Positions 26,177 to 34,813 of a stretch of DNA of 64,000 nucleotides are shown piece by piece. The stretch covers positions 434,001 through 498,000 of the forward strand of contig NZ_JAMFMA010000001.1 in assembly GCF_023502425.1 (NCBI RefSeq), written 5' to 3'. This DNA comes from Flagellimonas spongiicola (GTDB lineage: Bacteria; Bacteroidota; Bacteroidia; Flavobacteriales; Flavobacteriaceae). The notes under the pieces are model-generated. The model had not been told where the DNA came from. It made no database searches and was given only the letters and a program-made list of their open reading frames with translations. A program made the translations under genes and the position numbers. The stretch's first letter is position 1. The number at the start of each line of letters is the position of its first letter.

Positions 26177-27874
26177 TCAATTTCCTGATTTAGGTACGGT
26201 AGTCGGTTCTGGTTTCAGTCCGCTAGAGTTTGGCTTTTGAGAATTATCGATAGGTAAATTGCCACTTCGTTCCTGTTCTTCCGTGTCAATGTCCACAGGG
26301 TTGTCAATACCTCGTATCTTGACCAATTCAATTGTATTATCATCCTCATCAAAAATGTCCTCCTTGGACAGAATACGTTCTTCTCCACGCCAGACAAAGC
26401 CCTTTAATTTTCTACTTTCAACAGGGAAATCGGCCTCTGGAAATATATCCCCATCTGGATTTACAAAAAATGTAATGTCATCGATATCACTGTTCTCCAT
26501 GATCAACCGAATCTTGCTACAAATGGTCTTATTGATTCCAACCAGCTCATCGTCATCATTGTACATGTAGTAAATTACTTCTGTGTTTTTGATCAAATCA
26601 ATGATTTTCAACTCATTCTCAATGAATTTTCCAAAGAGGTCCTTTCCCTTGGCTTGATTATATCCTTTTTGACCAATGGTGTCTTTTGAAATAATAAATG
26701 CATTATCCAAAACTTTTAACGAATCCAACTTTTCCGTCTCCAAGTCTGAGATCAAATGAATGCTATCGCCTGTTATCTGGTTGTCCAAGTTCCATAGGAT
26801 GGGATTGGTGATCAATTGGGTGATTCCTGTTTTCTCCTCGGAATGAATGGAATCACATTTACCGCTTAAATCCGTTTTGTAGAATTTGGCGTTTCTAAAT
26901 GCCCTTAAAATCCGGTCCTCCTCTGGCCCTGTAATCATTAAGGTGTCCCCATGAATAAAGAGCGAATCTTGTTGCACTAAGTTTATGGCAACTGCTCGTT
27001 TGGTGGCGAAAACAGAATCCTTTTCCTTGAATACTTCAGCATAATGTGCCCTGATGACCCCATTGTTGATCGTATCCGTCACTGTGATATTGTTTGTGGC
27101 CGAGGCGAAGGACGTGGCCTTATCGAAATAAACACTGTCCCCTTCAATAATCCGATTACTGTAATCGATTCGTGTATTTTTTACCCCATAGCCTTGCTCA
27201 ATTGTTGTATCATAAAAGCCTCTTTCACAGTATATTTTATATTCTTCACCTGTTATTGTAGAGGGGCCATACATATAAGCATTCTTGGATAATCTATAAT
27301 AATCCAGCTGCTCAGAGTCAATTATGTACTCGGGATTGTCAATATGGACGTTTTCTCGGAATTGTACTTTTTTCAATTCCATGAAGTAGTTACCTATTTT
27401 ACTGGTGAGTACATTGGCGGAATCAATCACTTTTCCTCCAGAGCGGTAATAAGAGAGTTGGTTTTCCCTGTCAAAATAGAGCGTATCGGTAGTCAGGGTC
27501 ATTTTGCCATCGGTAAGATCTACGTTTTCCCATGCCTTGGCCAATTTGGTATTTCCATCGTAATCCATTTTACCACTGTTCATTTCAATGGAATCTCCCT
27601 GTTGCAGGCGGATATTTCCGATTGCTTTCAACCGATTTTCTTGGGTATAAAAAATGGCGATATCACACCATAAATCTGCACCTTGATGTTCAAACTGAAC
27701 TTGCCTTTCATCATCCTTGCTAAATATGGATGCACCTGGAAATTGTTCCTGATCCTGCGTGAAATTGGCTCCGTAAACAATATTGATTTGTCTTCCTTCA
27801 CCTGGTTCGGTTTCTTCCTGTGCCAACATGGGGATGGCCAACAAACACAATACTAAAACTAGAAATGGTTTCAA
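26177..27874 (-). CDS. OstA-like LPS transport protein
   Basis: 565 aa exported protein starting at TTG; a signal peptide ends at MLAQ (residue 19), and starting later would remove it. The N-terminal half is made of repeated OstA/LptA beta-jellyroll units, such as RLQQGDSIEMNSGKMDYDG and YFDKATSFASATNNITVTD, consistent with the periplasmic bridge that carries LPS. The tail after about residue 500 is rich in Pro, Ser and acidic residues and may be disordered. No C-terminal barrel of LptD is present. The Bacteroidota form is usually named OstA-like protein. Confidence 0.87.
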   Translation of the reverse strand: MKPFLVLVLCLLAIPMLAQEETEPGEGRQINIVYGANFTQDQEQFPGASIFSKDDERQVQFEHQGADLWCDIAIFYTQENRLKAIGNIRLQQGDSIEMNSGKMDYDGNTKLAKAWENVDLTDGKMTLTTDTLYFDRENQLSYYRSGGKVIDSANVLTSKIGNYFMELKKVQFRENVHIDNPEYIIDSEQLDYYRLSKNAYMYGPSTITGEEYKIYCERGFYDTTIEQGYGVKNTRIDYSNRIIEGDSVYFDKATSFASATNNITVTDTINNGVIRAHYAEVFKEKDSVFATKRAVAINLVQQDSLFIHGDTLMITGPEEDRILRAFRNAKFYKTDLSGKCDSIHSEEKTGITQLITNPILWNLDNQITGDSIHLISDLETEKLDSLKVLDNAFIISKDTIGQKGYNQAKGKDLFGKFIENELKIIDLIKNTEVIYYMYNDDDELVGINKTICSKIRLIMENSDIDDITFFVNPDGDIFPEADFPVESRKLKGFVWRGEERILSKEDIFDEDDNTIELVKIRGIDNPVDIDTEEQERSGNLPIDNSQKPNSSGLKPEPTTVPKSGN

Positions 27875-27891
27875 TACCCTAAAATTTTGTC

Positions 27892-27924
27892 CAAAAGTAG
27901 GACTTTTGACAAAAGTACATTCAA
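27892..27924 (-). promoter_or_regulatory. ostA promoter overlapping alternating ACTTTTG half-sites
   Basis: On the minus strand, TTG at 27924-27922 and TACTTTTG at 27899-27892 with a 22-base spacer form a promoter that starts near 27885, close to the TTG start codon at 27874. In the same place CAAAAGT, ACTTTTG and CAAAAGT occur at 27892, 27902 and 27910, making two overlapping inverted repeats with spacers of 3 bases and 1 base. This could be an operator or a spare promoter box. Confidence 0.55.
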
Positions 27925-27974
27925 GGATTTAGAAAGGTTTGGGATAATTGTATCTGTTTTGCCTTAGGTATTTA

Positions 27975-27999
27975 TCGACTGAGAAATATCCTCGGTCGA
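27975..27999. promoter_or_regulatory. 25-base inverted repeat in the divergent region
   Basis: TCGACTGAG, a 7-base spacer, CTCGGTCGA. The 9-base arms pair at 8 positions, with the ninth a G-U wobble in RNA, and four T follow at 28000-28003. It sits between the divergent ostA and 28057 genes, so it is more likely an operator or leader hairpin for the 28057 gene than a terminator, since no plus-strand gene precedes it. Confidence 0.45.
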
Positions 28000-28056
28000 T
28001 TTTAAGAGGCCCATATCTTATTAATTTGATTTCTTGTTAGTTCAAACATTGATTTT

Positions 28057-30081
28057 ATGAAAAACCGCATTTTTCTATTTGGTTTTACACTGATTCTGCT
28101 ATGTTCCTCCAGCTGCATAGATGACCAACCAGCACTTCCCGGTTTTATAAATGAGTTGCCCTTAGAGATCAGTATATTAGAGGATAGCAAGGAAAAACCA
28201 ATATATGCGGAATATGCAGAGACGAATCCGAATTCAAAGGTCAGCGTTAATCGGCAATTGATAAGGCAGGAAGATAGTACTTGGCTTTATGTCTATACGA
28301 TTAAGGCCAATGAGGAAGTAGCTATAAATTTGAAGAAGTCATGGAAGGTTAACAACGCCTTATTTGATGCTGCGGAATTTCTATTACCCGGCTTTTGGTA
28401 TAAACGCAATATGAGATCTCCTGAAAATGCACCCTCTTTTAAAACGGCTGACTTCTGGTCTTTTAGGGAAGATCGCATGAGTGCACCCCTTGCTGTAGGA
28501 TTTGACCCTAATTTAGAGCAGTGGGTAAAGTTGGAGCGCGCAGATAGCTTGTTACTGGAGTCAAAGCCTGATTCCACAGCGGGAAAAGTAATAAACAAAA
28601 CAGATATAGGAAGTCTAGGTATTGGAAGAATAGATGAAAATCAAATTCAACTAAATGCAAGTTTTCCTTTTAACGAAAGCCCTAAATCGTATCAGTCTAA
28701 GTTGACCTTAAACCCAAGTTGGAAAGCTTTTTATCCACTGAAAAAGGGAGAGACACTTACTTTGAGCTGGGTAATTAGTCATGGAAATGCAGAAAATTTC
28801 TCTGAATTGGTGAACCAGACTTGGGAAAAAGCATATGAGGCTTATAACCCAGAACCAGTTCAGCCAAGAAAATCAGATTCCGAAATCAAAGAGATTTTAG
28901 CCAATTACTTCTATGAAAGTTATGCTGAAACAAAAAACCTGAAGGGATTTGCGGGATTATGGTTCAATACCGAAACCTGCGACAACACAGGGGTATTATC
29001 CATTGGTTTTTGTGGTAAAATCTTTGCCAACGTGTACAATCTGTTGGAATATGGCCATAAAATTGATAATGAAGAACATATAGAATTGGCACGTCGTGTT
29101 TTGGACTCGTATTATAAACATGGATTTACAGCGAATGGGCTTATTCGGGAATTGGTATATGGGGCGAACAAAGAAGATGTTTACACTTTGCGCAAGCAAA
29201 GTGAAGGTCTAAAAAATCTGCTGTTCTTACTTGATTTTGACCGGCGTCAAGGCGTGAATCATCCAAAAGTGGAGCGCATTGTGGTTGATTTATTGACTGC
29301 TCTTGCGGACTTACAAGACAGCGAAGGTGGATTTCCAAGAAAATTTGATGCTCAATTCAATGTTTTAGACGAATCCAGAGGAAGTACGCAAAGCATCATT
29401 ACTCCCATGATAATGGCATCGCGATATTTTAAGAATACTGCTTTCTTGAAAGTTGCCAAGAATGCGGGACGCTACACAGAAGAAAACATCATTGATAAAG
29501 CGGATTATTTTTCTTCCACCTTGGATGCCAATTGTGAGGATAAAGAGGCCGCTGCTATCGCTGCCGTCTCTTATTATCATCTCGCTTCATCAACAACTGG
29601 TGAAGAACGAAAGCAGTATGTTAAATTGGCTACGCAAGCGGCATATTTTGGGTTGAGTTGGTATTATCTCTATGATGTTCCTTTTGCCGAGGACAGTCTT
29701 TTGGGAGAAACTGGACTTAAAACTAGAGGCTGGGGTAACGTAAGCACAGAAAACAACCATATTGATGTTTGGGCTTTCGACTTTCCACATGTTTTGGAAT
29801 GGTTGGCCAAAGAAAACAGTGAACCTCGATTTGCTAAGATGGCACAAGTCATTACTTCGTCTATTAAAGATCAGATGCTACCCTACGAAAATCATATGGT
29901 TGGTGTGGGCAAAATAGGATATATGCCTGAAATTATCCAACATACGGTTTGGGATTATGGTGCCAATGGTAAAGGCTATTTAAACTCCCATATGTCTGTA
30001 GGTTGGACAGTGGCTTCCATTTGGGAAGTTTTGACACCTGGCAGGTTCCAACAATTCATGGAGAACAATCCTGTACAATAA
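28057..30081 (+). CDS. Large helical lipoprotein of unknown function, glycosidase-toroid-like
   Basis: 674 aa. A lipoprotein signal ends near Cys20, followed by I-D-D, an acidic pair like those that send lipoproteins to the cell surface. Residues about 40-270 are beta-rich. From about 275 onward the sequence is a series of helices of the (alpha/alpha) barrel type, with aromatic-rich blocks such as KGFAGLWFNTETCDN, DLQDSEGGFPRKFDA and GWGNVSTENNHIDVWAFDFPH. I recognise no named glycoside hydrolase family. It is end-to-end convergent with a sulfatase, which suggests carbohydrate degradation. Confidence 0.7.
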   Translation: MKNRIFLFGFTLILLCSSSCIDDQPALPGFINELPLEISILEDSKEKPIYAEYAETNPNSKVSVNRQLIRQEDSTWLYVYTIKANEEVAINLKKSWKVNNALFDAAEFLLPGFWYKRNMRSPENAPSFKTADFWSFREDRMSAPLAVGFDPNLEQWVKLERADSLLLESKPDSTAGKVINKTDIGSLGIGRIDENQIQLNASFPFNESPKSYQSKLTLNPSWKAFYPLKKGETLTLSWVISHGNAENFSELVNQTWEKAYEAYNPEPVQPRKSDSEIKEILANYFYESYAETKNLKGFAGLWFNTETCDNTGVLSIGFCGKIFANVYNLLEYGHKIDNEEHIELARRVLDSYYKHGFTANGLIRELVYGANKEDVYTLRKQSEGLKNLLFLLDFDRRQGVNHPKVERIVVDLLTALADLQDSEGGFPRKFDAQFNVLDESRGSTQSIITPMIMASRYFKNTAFLKVAKNAGRYTEENIIDKADYFSSTLDANCEDKEAAAIAAVSYYHLASSTTGEERKQYVKLATQAAYFGLSWYYLYDVPFAEDSLLGETGLKTRGWGNVSTENNHIDVWAFDFPHVLEWLAKENSEPRFAKMAQVITSSIKDQMLPYENHMVGVGKIGYMPEIIQHTVWDYGANGKGYLNSHMSVGWTVASIWEVLTPGRFQQFMENNPVQ

Positions 30082-31440
30082 TCACTTTGGGTTTTCCATT
30101 TTGGCGTTGGTTTGTCTTGCGAAAGATTTTAGGTCGCTAAGCAGTTCTTGGGAAATCTCTGGATTAGCTTCAGCAACATTAAACGCTTCACTGGGGTCCA
30201 ATTGTAGATTAAAAAGCTGCATGCCCGATTCCTCGGTATACCGCAATTTCCAATCGCCCTTGCGTACCGCTTGTAATGTAGCTTCTTTGCAATAAAAAAA
30301 TGGCGCTGCCCTCGGTTCTTCATTTCCATGTAGTATCGCGGATATGTCTTTCCCATCAATTGGCCTATCCATGGGTAAGGTTGCACCAGTTGTTTTGGAA
30401 ATTGTGGCAAACAAATCCATGGTGGTGACAACATCTCTTGAGACAATCCCGGAGGGTATTTTATTGGGCCATCTTATTACTGCAGGTACCCGAAACCCTC
30501 CTTCATAGGTGGTGGACTTCGATCCTCTAAGTAATCCTGCCGTTCCAGCATGGGTTTCTTCTACGCCTCGTTGCAGCATACGTTCCGGTAAATTCTGCCA
30601 AGGACCATTGTCACTTGTGAAAACAACCATAGTTTGCTCATCAATACCTTCATCTTTTAAGGTTTTCAGTATTTGACCAATACTCCAATCCAAGGTTTCA
30701 ACAACATCACCATAAAGACCACCTTTGGATTTGCCTAAAAAAGGCGGTGCGGCACTTATTGGGAGGTGCGGCATATTATGTGCTAGATATAGAAAAAATG
30801 GTTTTTCCGTTCTGTTTTTAATGAAATCAACTGCTTTTTGGGTATAATCAACAGTTAAATTTTCCTGCATGAAACCTACTTCCACAGTTGGTTTAGTGTC
30901 TTCATACATAAAGAGTTTGTCGGCTTCAGTGAGCCACGGGCACCAAGGTAAAATCATATCATTGCTATACGGCAAACCATAAAAGGAATCAAACCCTTGT
31001 GCGGTTGGTAAGTAGGCTGCGCGATGGCCTAAATGCCATTTGCCAATTGCCATGGTAGAATACCCTTGATCTTTCAACAATTCTGCTAGAGTTATTTCAC
31101 TTGGGTCTAGTCCATTTTTGGATTCTGGACCAAAATTGAATGGGGCATTCCTAATGGGATAGCGTCCGGTTAAAAGTGCAGCCCTTGAAGGTGTGCAAAC
31201 AGATGCTGCCGCATAAAAGGAAGTAAATCGAATTCCCTCATTGGCCATTTGATCTATATGTTTTGTTATGATATTGGGGTGACCATAACAGCTTAAATCC
31301 CCATAACCCAGATCATCCACAAATACCAATACGACATTTGGTGGGTTTTCATTTTGTGCATATAGGCTGCTGGATGCGGTTAGAATAATACAAAGTAAAC
31401 ATCCGAGTGTTTTGAACGAGTTAAGGCTTATGTATTTCAT
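30082..31440 (-). CDS. Arylsulfatase (sulfatase family S1, exported)
   Basis: 452 aa. Signal peptide ends near SSLYAQ (residue 29). Metal aspartates are at 42-43 in FVDDLGYGD. The formylglycine motif C82-T-P84-S85-R86 with TGRYPIR 91-97 is complete, so the enzyme can be matured by the anaerobic or copper-dependent system. It removes sulfate from an unknown sulfated substrate. It is convergent with the large lipoprotein gene: the two stop codons abut at 30081/30082. The substrate cannot be decided from sequence. Confidence 0.92.
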   Translation of the reverse strand: MKYISLNSFKTLGCLLCIILTASSSLYAQNENPPNVVLVFVDDLGYGDLSCYGHPNIITKHIDQMANEGIRFTSFYAAASVCTPSRAALLTGRYPIRNAPFNFGPESKNGLDPSEITLAELLKDQGYSTMAIGKWHLGHRAAYLPTAQGFDSFYGLPYSNDMILPWCPWLTEADKLFMYEDTKPTVEVGFMQENLTVDYTQKAVDFIKNRTEKPFFLYLAHNMPHLPISAAPPFLGKSKGGLYGDVVETLDWSIGQILKTLKDEGIDEQTMVVFTSDNGPWQNLPERMLQRGVEETHAGTAGLLRGSKSTTYEGGFRVPAVIRWPNKIPSGIVSRDVVTTMDLFATISKTTGATLPMDRPIDGKDISAILHGNEEPRAAPFFYCKEATLQAVRKGDWKLRYTEESGMQLFNLQLDPSEAFNVAEANPEISQELLSDLKSFARQTNAKMENPK

Positions 31441-31485
31441 TTAATTGGTTTTGGCGTTTTTTAGATGTTAAAGATTATCTGCTTA

Positions 31486-31980
31486 CTAGTTCAATTTTTT
31501 TTCCAGGACATAATCGTCCATTACGTATCCATTGCCTATATCCTGTATTATGGCAGTTATAGTTTCAAAACCCATTTTTTCATAAGCCAAAATGGAATTG
31601 CTGTTATACTTGTTTACTGTTAATCTTATTTTGGAAAAACCATTAAGCTGCGCTTCATTTTCCATAAAACACATGGCTGCCTTACCTATTCCTTTACCTC
31701 TGAAATTCGCGTGTACATAAATCTTGCTTAGAAACAAATGTCCGTCTTTATAACAAAACGCAATATATCCTGCGGGTCTATCATCAAATTTCAAAAGGTG
31801 GTATTCATAACCATTGGCTAGTTGTGATTTTATGGAACTTTCAGATTGAAATTTCTCCAACATATAATTGACTTGATCTATTCCGATGATGGGTGTATAA
31901 TGATGCGTCCATATCTCTTTTGCCAATTGTGCAATCAGCTCGATATCGGAATCTTGTTTTACCGCTGTTATTTGAATCAT
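31486..31980 (-). CDS. GNAT family N-acetyltransferase
   Basis: 164 aa. The acetyl-CoA binding motif A is clear in IYVHANFRGKGIGKAAMCFM (about 91-110), followed by the beta-alpha-beta core LTVNKYNSNSILAYEKMGF. The N-terminal helix with AKEIWTHHYTPIIG is also usual in small GNAT proteins. The substrate is unknown. The downstream gene is the sulfatase; the upstream one is the lipoprotein ADP-ribosylglycohydrolase, 18 bases away, which suggests a shared transcript. Confidence 0.85.
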   Translation of the reverse strand: MIQITAVKQDSDIELIAQLAKEIWTHHYTPIIGIDQVNYMLEKFQSESSIKSQLANGYEYHLLKFDDRPAGYIAFCYKDGHLFLSKIYVHANFRGKGIGKAAMCFMENEAQLNGFSKIRLTVNKYNSNSILAYEKMGFETITAIIQDIGNGYVMDDYVLEKKLN

Positions 31981-31998
31981 TCGGTTGCTAACGTGTGT

Positions 31999-33360
31999 TT
32001 AATTTAGTTTGGTTTTTGGAATGACCCAAATGTTCTTCTCCAGGTCAACGGTGCCACCCAGTTCCTTTTCAACAATACGATCAATTATAGAAATACCTAC
32101 TGCTGACATGTTCTCAAAAGTATCCATGCCGTTATTAGGGAAGTTTTGCCTGGTACGATGAATGTTATAACGGTTGGAAAATGTTCTTCCAAATGCTGTT
32201 TCAACACCGTTTTTGCCCATCATAAAACCCAATAATCCTCCCCAAGTTGCCGTGGGATTATCCGAATCCCAACCTGTTAATGAACCTATTTTGATGGTTT
32301 CTTTTATATCTCCTTCTCCATAGAAAAGACTTACCAAACTAGCAGCAAAATTTATTCCCGCGGCAAAACAACCATTGCAATGCAAGTTTTGCCCGGTGAT
32401 TTCATAGCCATCTTTTTGTTGTATTTGGTAACGCACATAGATGGAATCCCTAGTTTGTTCCCATGGTATCCCTGAATTGTACAGGTTCTTTGTGTAGTCA
32501 TACATATGAGCTGCATACGTAGTATCCGGGAGAACTTTTCTAGCTTCTTCCGCCATCCAAAACAGTTGTGCTTTCGGATTGCTTGCTTTTTCAGTGCTAA
32601 TGGGTGCCAACGCGTGCATTACAACGTAAAAATTTGAAATATGCTGTGCGGTACCCCTCGCTGTTGTTTGAATGGGTAAATCTGCCAACTTAAGCGCAAA
32701 GGCAGGTTGTGAGGGTGCAAAAAGCCCAAAAATTTCAGTCGTCAATTGAGCGTCTATCATATCAAAATGCGCATTGTTGGTTGGATCACCTGTTAACGGA
32801 GGTAGCATTCCAGCTTGCATTAAGTCGTAAGTTCTTTGATTGGAAACCCAAAGGTAGTTTTCTTCCTCTGGTATTATGTGTTTTAACCACCCATTTCGAA
32901 TCTCTTCTGGGGTTAGTATTGTGTTCGGAGAAGCAGCCATCAGGTGCTGATACATATATTCGATATCTGTGTCATCATCTGCGCCCCAGACATCCGAACT
33001 ATCTCTAAATACAAAATCAATGGTTGGGGATATGTCACTGATTTTATCACCAGACCAAATATTGGGTAAATCGGGTTTGCCCCAGTCATCTCGGATATAA
33101 AACGCTCCGGTTTTAATCGCTCCGATATTGCCAATTTTGTCCATTTCAGTAACCAATCCTGTCCAATTGGCAATACACTGACCTAACCAAAATCCATGAA
33201 GTTTATTGGCATAATCCTCTCTAGAAATTACATAGACGTCCTCATTTGCATACTTAGAAGTGTCCGTTTGACCTTTGCAGGCGATAAACAGGAGTAGTGG
33301 AAGAAGGTAGAATTTTGAGAAATGCTTACCCCATCCTAAACAGCGTAGAGGGTTGGCCAT
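31999..33360 (-). CDS. ADP-ribosylglycohydrolase-family lipoprotein
   Basis: 453 aa from the ATG at 33360. An in-frame start 12 codons upstream lies inside the terminator at 33395-33425 and is rejected. A lipoprotein signal ends with LLFIAC (Cys28). The DraG-like helical domain has the first metal block WGADDDTDIEYMY and the second GWDSDNPTATWGGLLG, so both magnesium sites seem intact. The family removes ADP-ribose from proteins or small molecules, usually in the cytoplasm; here the signal places it outside. Its substrate is unknown. Confidence 0.85.
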   Translation of the reverse strand: MANPLRCLGWGKHFSKFYLLPLLLFIACKGQTDTSKYANEDVYVISREDYANKLHGFWLGQCIANWTGLVTEMDKIGNIGAIKTGAFYIRDDWGKPDLPNIWSGDKISDISPTIDFVFRDSSDVWGADDDTDIEYMYQHLMAASPNTILTPEEIRNGWLKHIIPEEENYLWVSNQRTYDLMQAGMLPPLTGDPTNNAHFDMIDAQLTTEIFGLFAPSQPAFALKLADLPIQTTARGTAQHISNFYVVMHALAPISTEKASNPKAQLFWMAEEARKVLPDTTYAAHMYDYTKNLYNSGIPWEQTRDSIYVRYQIQQKDGYEITGQNLHCNGCFAAGINFAASLVSLFYGEGDIKETIKIGSLTGWDSDNPTATWGGLLGFMMGKNGVETAFGRTFSNRYNIHRTRQNFPNNGMDTFENMSAVGISIIDRIVEKELGGTVDLEKNIWVIPKTKLN

Positions 33361-33394
33361 GGTTGATTTTGCTCTGAAGATACAGAATAAAAGC

Positions 33395-33425
33395 AAAAAG
33401 CGACCAAGAAAGTACCTTGATCGCT
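33395..33425 (-). terminator. Intrinsic terminator after the exported VOC gene
   Basis: On the minus strand a hairpin with 10-base arms (AGCGATCAAG and CTTGGTCGCT, one G-U) and a 7-base loop is followed by four T, GC and four more T. It ends the transcript of the VOC gene at 33454-33903. Confidence 0.7.
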
Positions 33426-33453
33426 TTAGTTTTCTAAATAGATTAATCCAGTA

Positions 33454-33903
33454 TTATTCCTCAGGTTTCGTGTAGGTTACAATGTCTATGCCTATTCCGT
33501 TTGGATCTACAATGGTAAAATGACGATCGCCCCAAGGTTCGTCCCTTAGTTCGATTGCGATTGGAATTTGCTTTCCTTTGATTTTTTGGTAAAGCACATC
33601 AACATTCGCGACTTCAATCGTTAAATACACCCCTTTGCCTGAAAATGCGGTTTGGAAAATGGGTTTCTGACTTGGGTGGTTGGGTTTTAAGAAACTTAGC
33701 TGGGCAGATTTGTCTTTGGTATGCATTAATAGGTAAAAATCATTCTCAAAACTTATCCCGAAATCCAAAACATTCGTATAAAACGATTTGGTCTCCTCTA
33801 TTTTATCCGTTATTATTCCAGCATTTAGTTTCATTTGATTCGAATTCTGAGCATTTAAGACGATCGATAGGGTCATAAATGCAATGGTTAAACATGTTTT
33901 CAT
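33454..33903 (-). CDS. Exported VOC (glyoxalase-fold) protein
   Basis: 149 aa. Residues 1-18 form a signal peptide ending VLNAQ, unusual for a VOC protein. The rest is one VOC unit pair with KLNAGIITDKIEETKSFY, YLTIEVANVDVLY and FTIVDPNGIGIDIV. The metal residues common in glyoxalase I (His, Glu) are not all evident, so it may bind a ligand rather than catalyse. It lies 67 bases downstream of the AraC gene. Confidence 0.82.
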   Translation of the reverse strand: MKTCLTIAFMTLSIVLNAQNSNQMKLNAGIITDKIEETKSFYTNVLDFGISFENDFYLLMHTKDKSAQLSFLKPNHPSQKPIFQTAFSGKGVYLTIEVANVDVLYQKIKGKQIPIAIELRDEPWGDRHFTIVDPNGIGIDIVTYTKPEE

Positions 33904-33970
33904 AAGTGTTGTTTATGGAAACAAAATTCGCATCACTTTGGAGGTTAGGATTGTAAAAAACGGACATGTT

Positions 33971-34780
33971 TCAACTAAAGGCCTTGCTAGGGGTTATGCC
34001 GTAAAATTGCTTAAAGGATTTGATGTAATGTGCCTGGTCAAAAAATCCAACGTCGTAGTAGATTTTGTTGTCATTATTCTGTGCAGAAGGACTAGCATTA
34101 AGAATGTATTGGAATCGCACAACATTACTGAAAGCTTTGGGTGTGGTACCGATATAATAATTGAAAACCCTTCTAAGTTGTCGAGCACTTAAGCCAGTGT
34201 TCAGCTCTTTTGTGGTGTCTAAAGCACCATTACGTTTGATAATTTCATTCATGGCGTTGAAAAACCGAGTATCATAATCGAGAGTTTTGCCTTTCACCAT
34301 TAAAAGCAATTTATCCTGAAGTTTTTTTATGCTATGTTCAACGCTATTGGATGCGGCCAACTCTTTACTTATCCATTCCGATAAGGTGGGCAATATGACA
34401 CTTAAATGCTGTGTCTGATTGGTGAGTGACTTCGCATTGAACCCAAACAGTAGAGGAAATGCGGCAGGAAGAAACCGCACTCCGATATAGTTAAATTCCG
34501 AACCTATGTCAAAAGCAGTGAACTTTCGGCAAAAACCCATTATAAAGTTTTCAGATGGAATCAACTGATTGAAAAAAATATCGACACAGCCGTCCGAGAC
34601 AACACGATAACTATAGTCTTGTTTTAAAGGGCTTTTAGTCCTCAATTGCCAAAAACAATGGATAAAATTGCCAAGTTGGCTATCTGGGGGATATTCTTGA
34701 TAAGAGATTTCTGGATTTCTGGCCTTAACTGAAGGTTGAATAGGGTGGAAATTGATTTTTGGAAAATCTGAAACCTTCAA
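33971..34780 (-). CDS. AraC family transcriptional regulator
   Basis: 269 aa from TTG at 34780. The N-terminal about 150 residues are the ligand part with YSYRVVSDGCVDIFFN and GVRFLPAAFPLLFG, of the DUF6597 type. The C-terminal 100 residues hold the AraC double helix-turn-helix (LSARQLRRVFNYYIGTTPKAF and DVGFFDQAHYIKSFKQFYGITPS). It is downstream of the TetR-GNAT-GNAT-VOC genes and may be cotranscribed. The ligand is unknown. Confidence 0.87.
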   Translation of the reverse strand: MKVSDFPKINFHPIQPSVKARNPEISYQEYPPDSQLGNFIHCFWQLRTKSPLKQDYSYRVVSDGCVDIFFNQLIPSENFIMGFCRKFTAFDIGSEFNYIGVRFLPAAFPLLFGFNAKSLTNQTQHLSVILPTLSEWISKELAASNSVEHSIKKLQDKLLLMVKGKTLDYDTRFFNAMNEIIKRNGALDTTKELNTGLSARQLRRVFNYYIGTTPKAFSNVVRFQYILNASPSAQNNDNKIYYDVGFFDQAHYIKSFKQFYGITPSKAFS

Positions 34781-34813
34781 AATGATTATATTTCTATTGC
34801 AGTTTGATTGGTG

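Noticed and set aside
27975-28003. Inverted repeat with four T as a plus-strand terminator
   Set aside because: No plus-strand gene ends upstream; both flanking genes are divergent, so nothing would be terminated.
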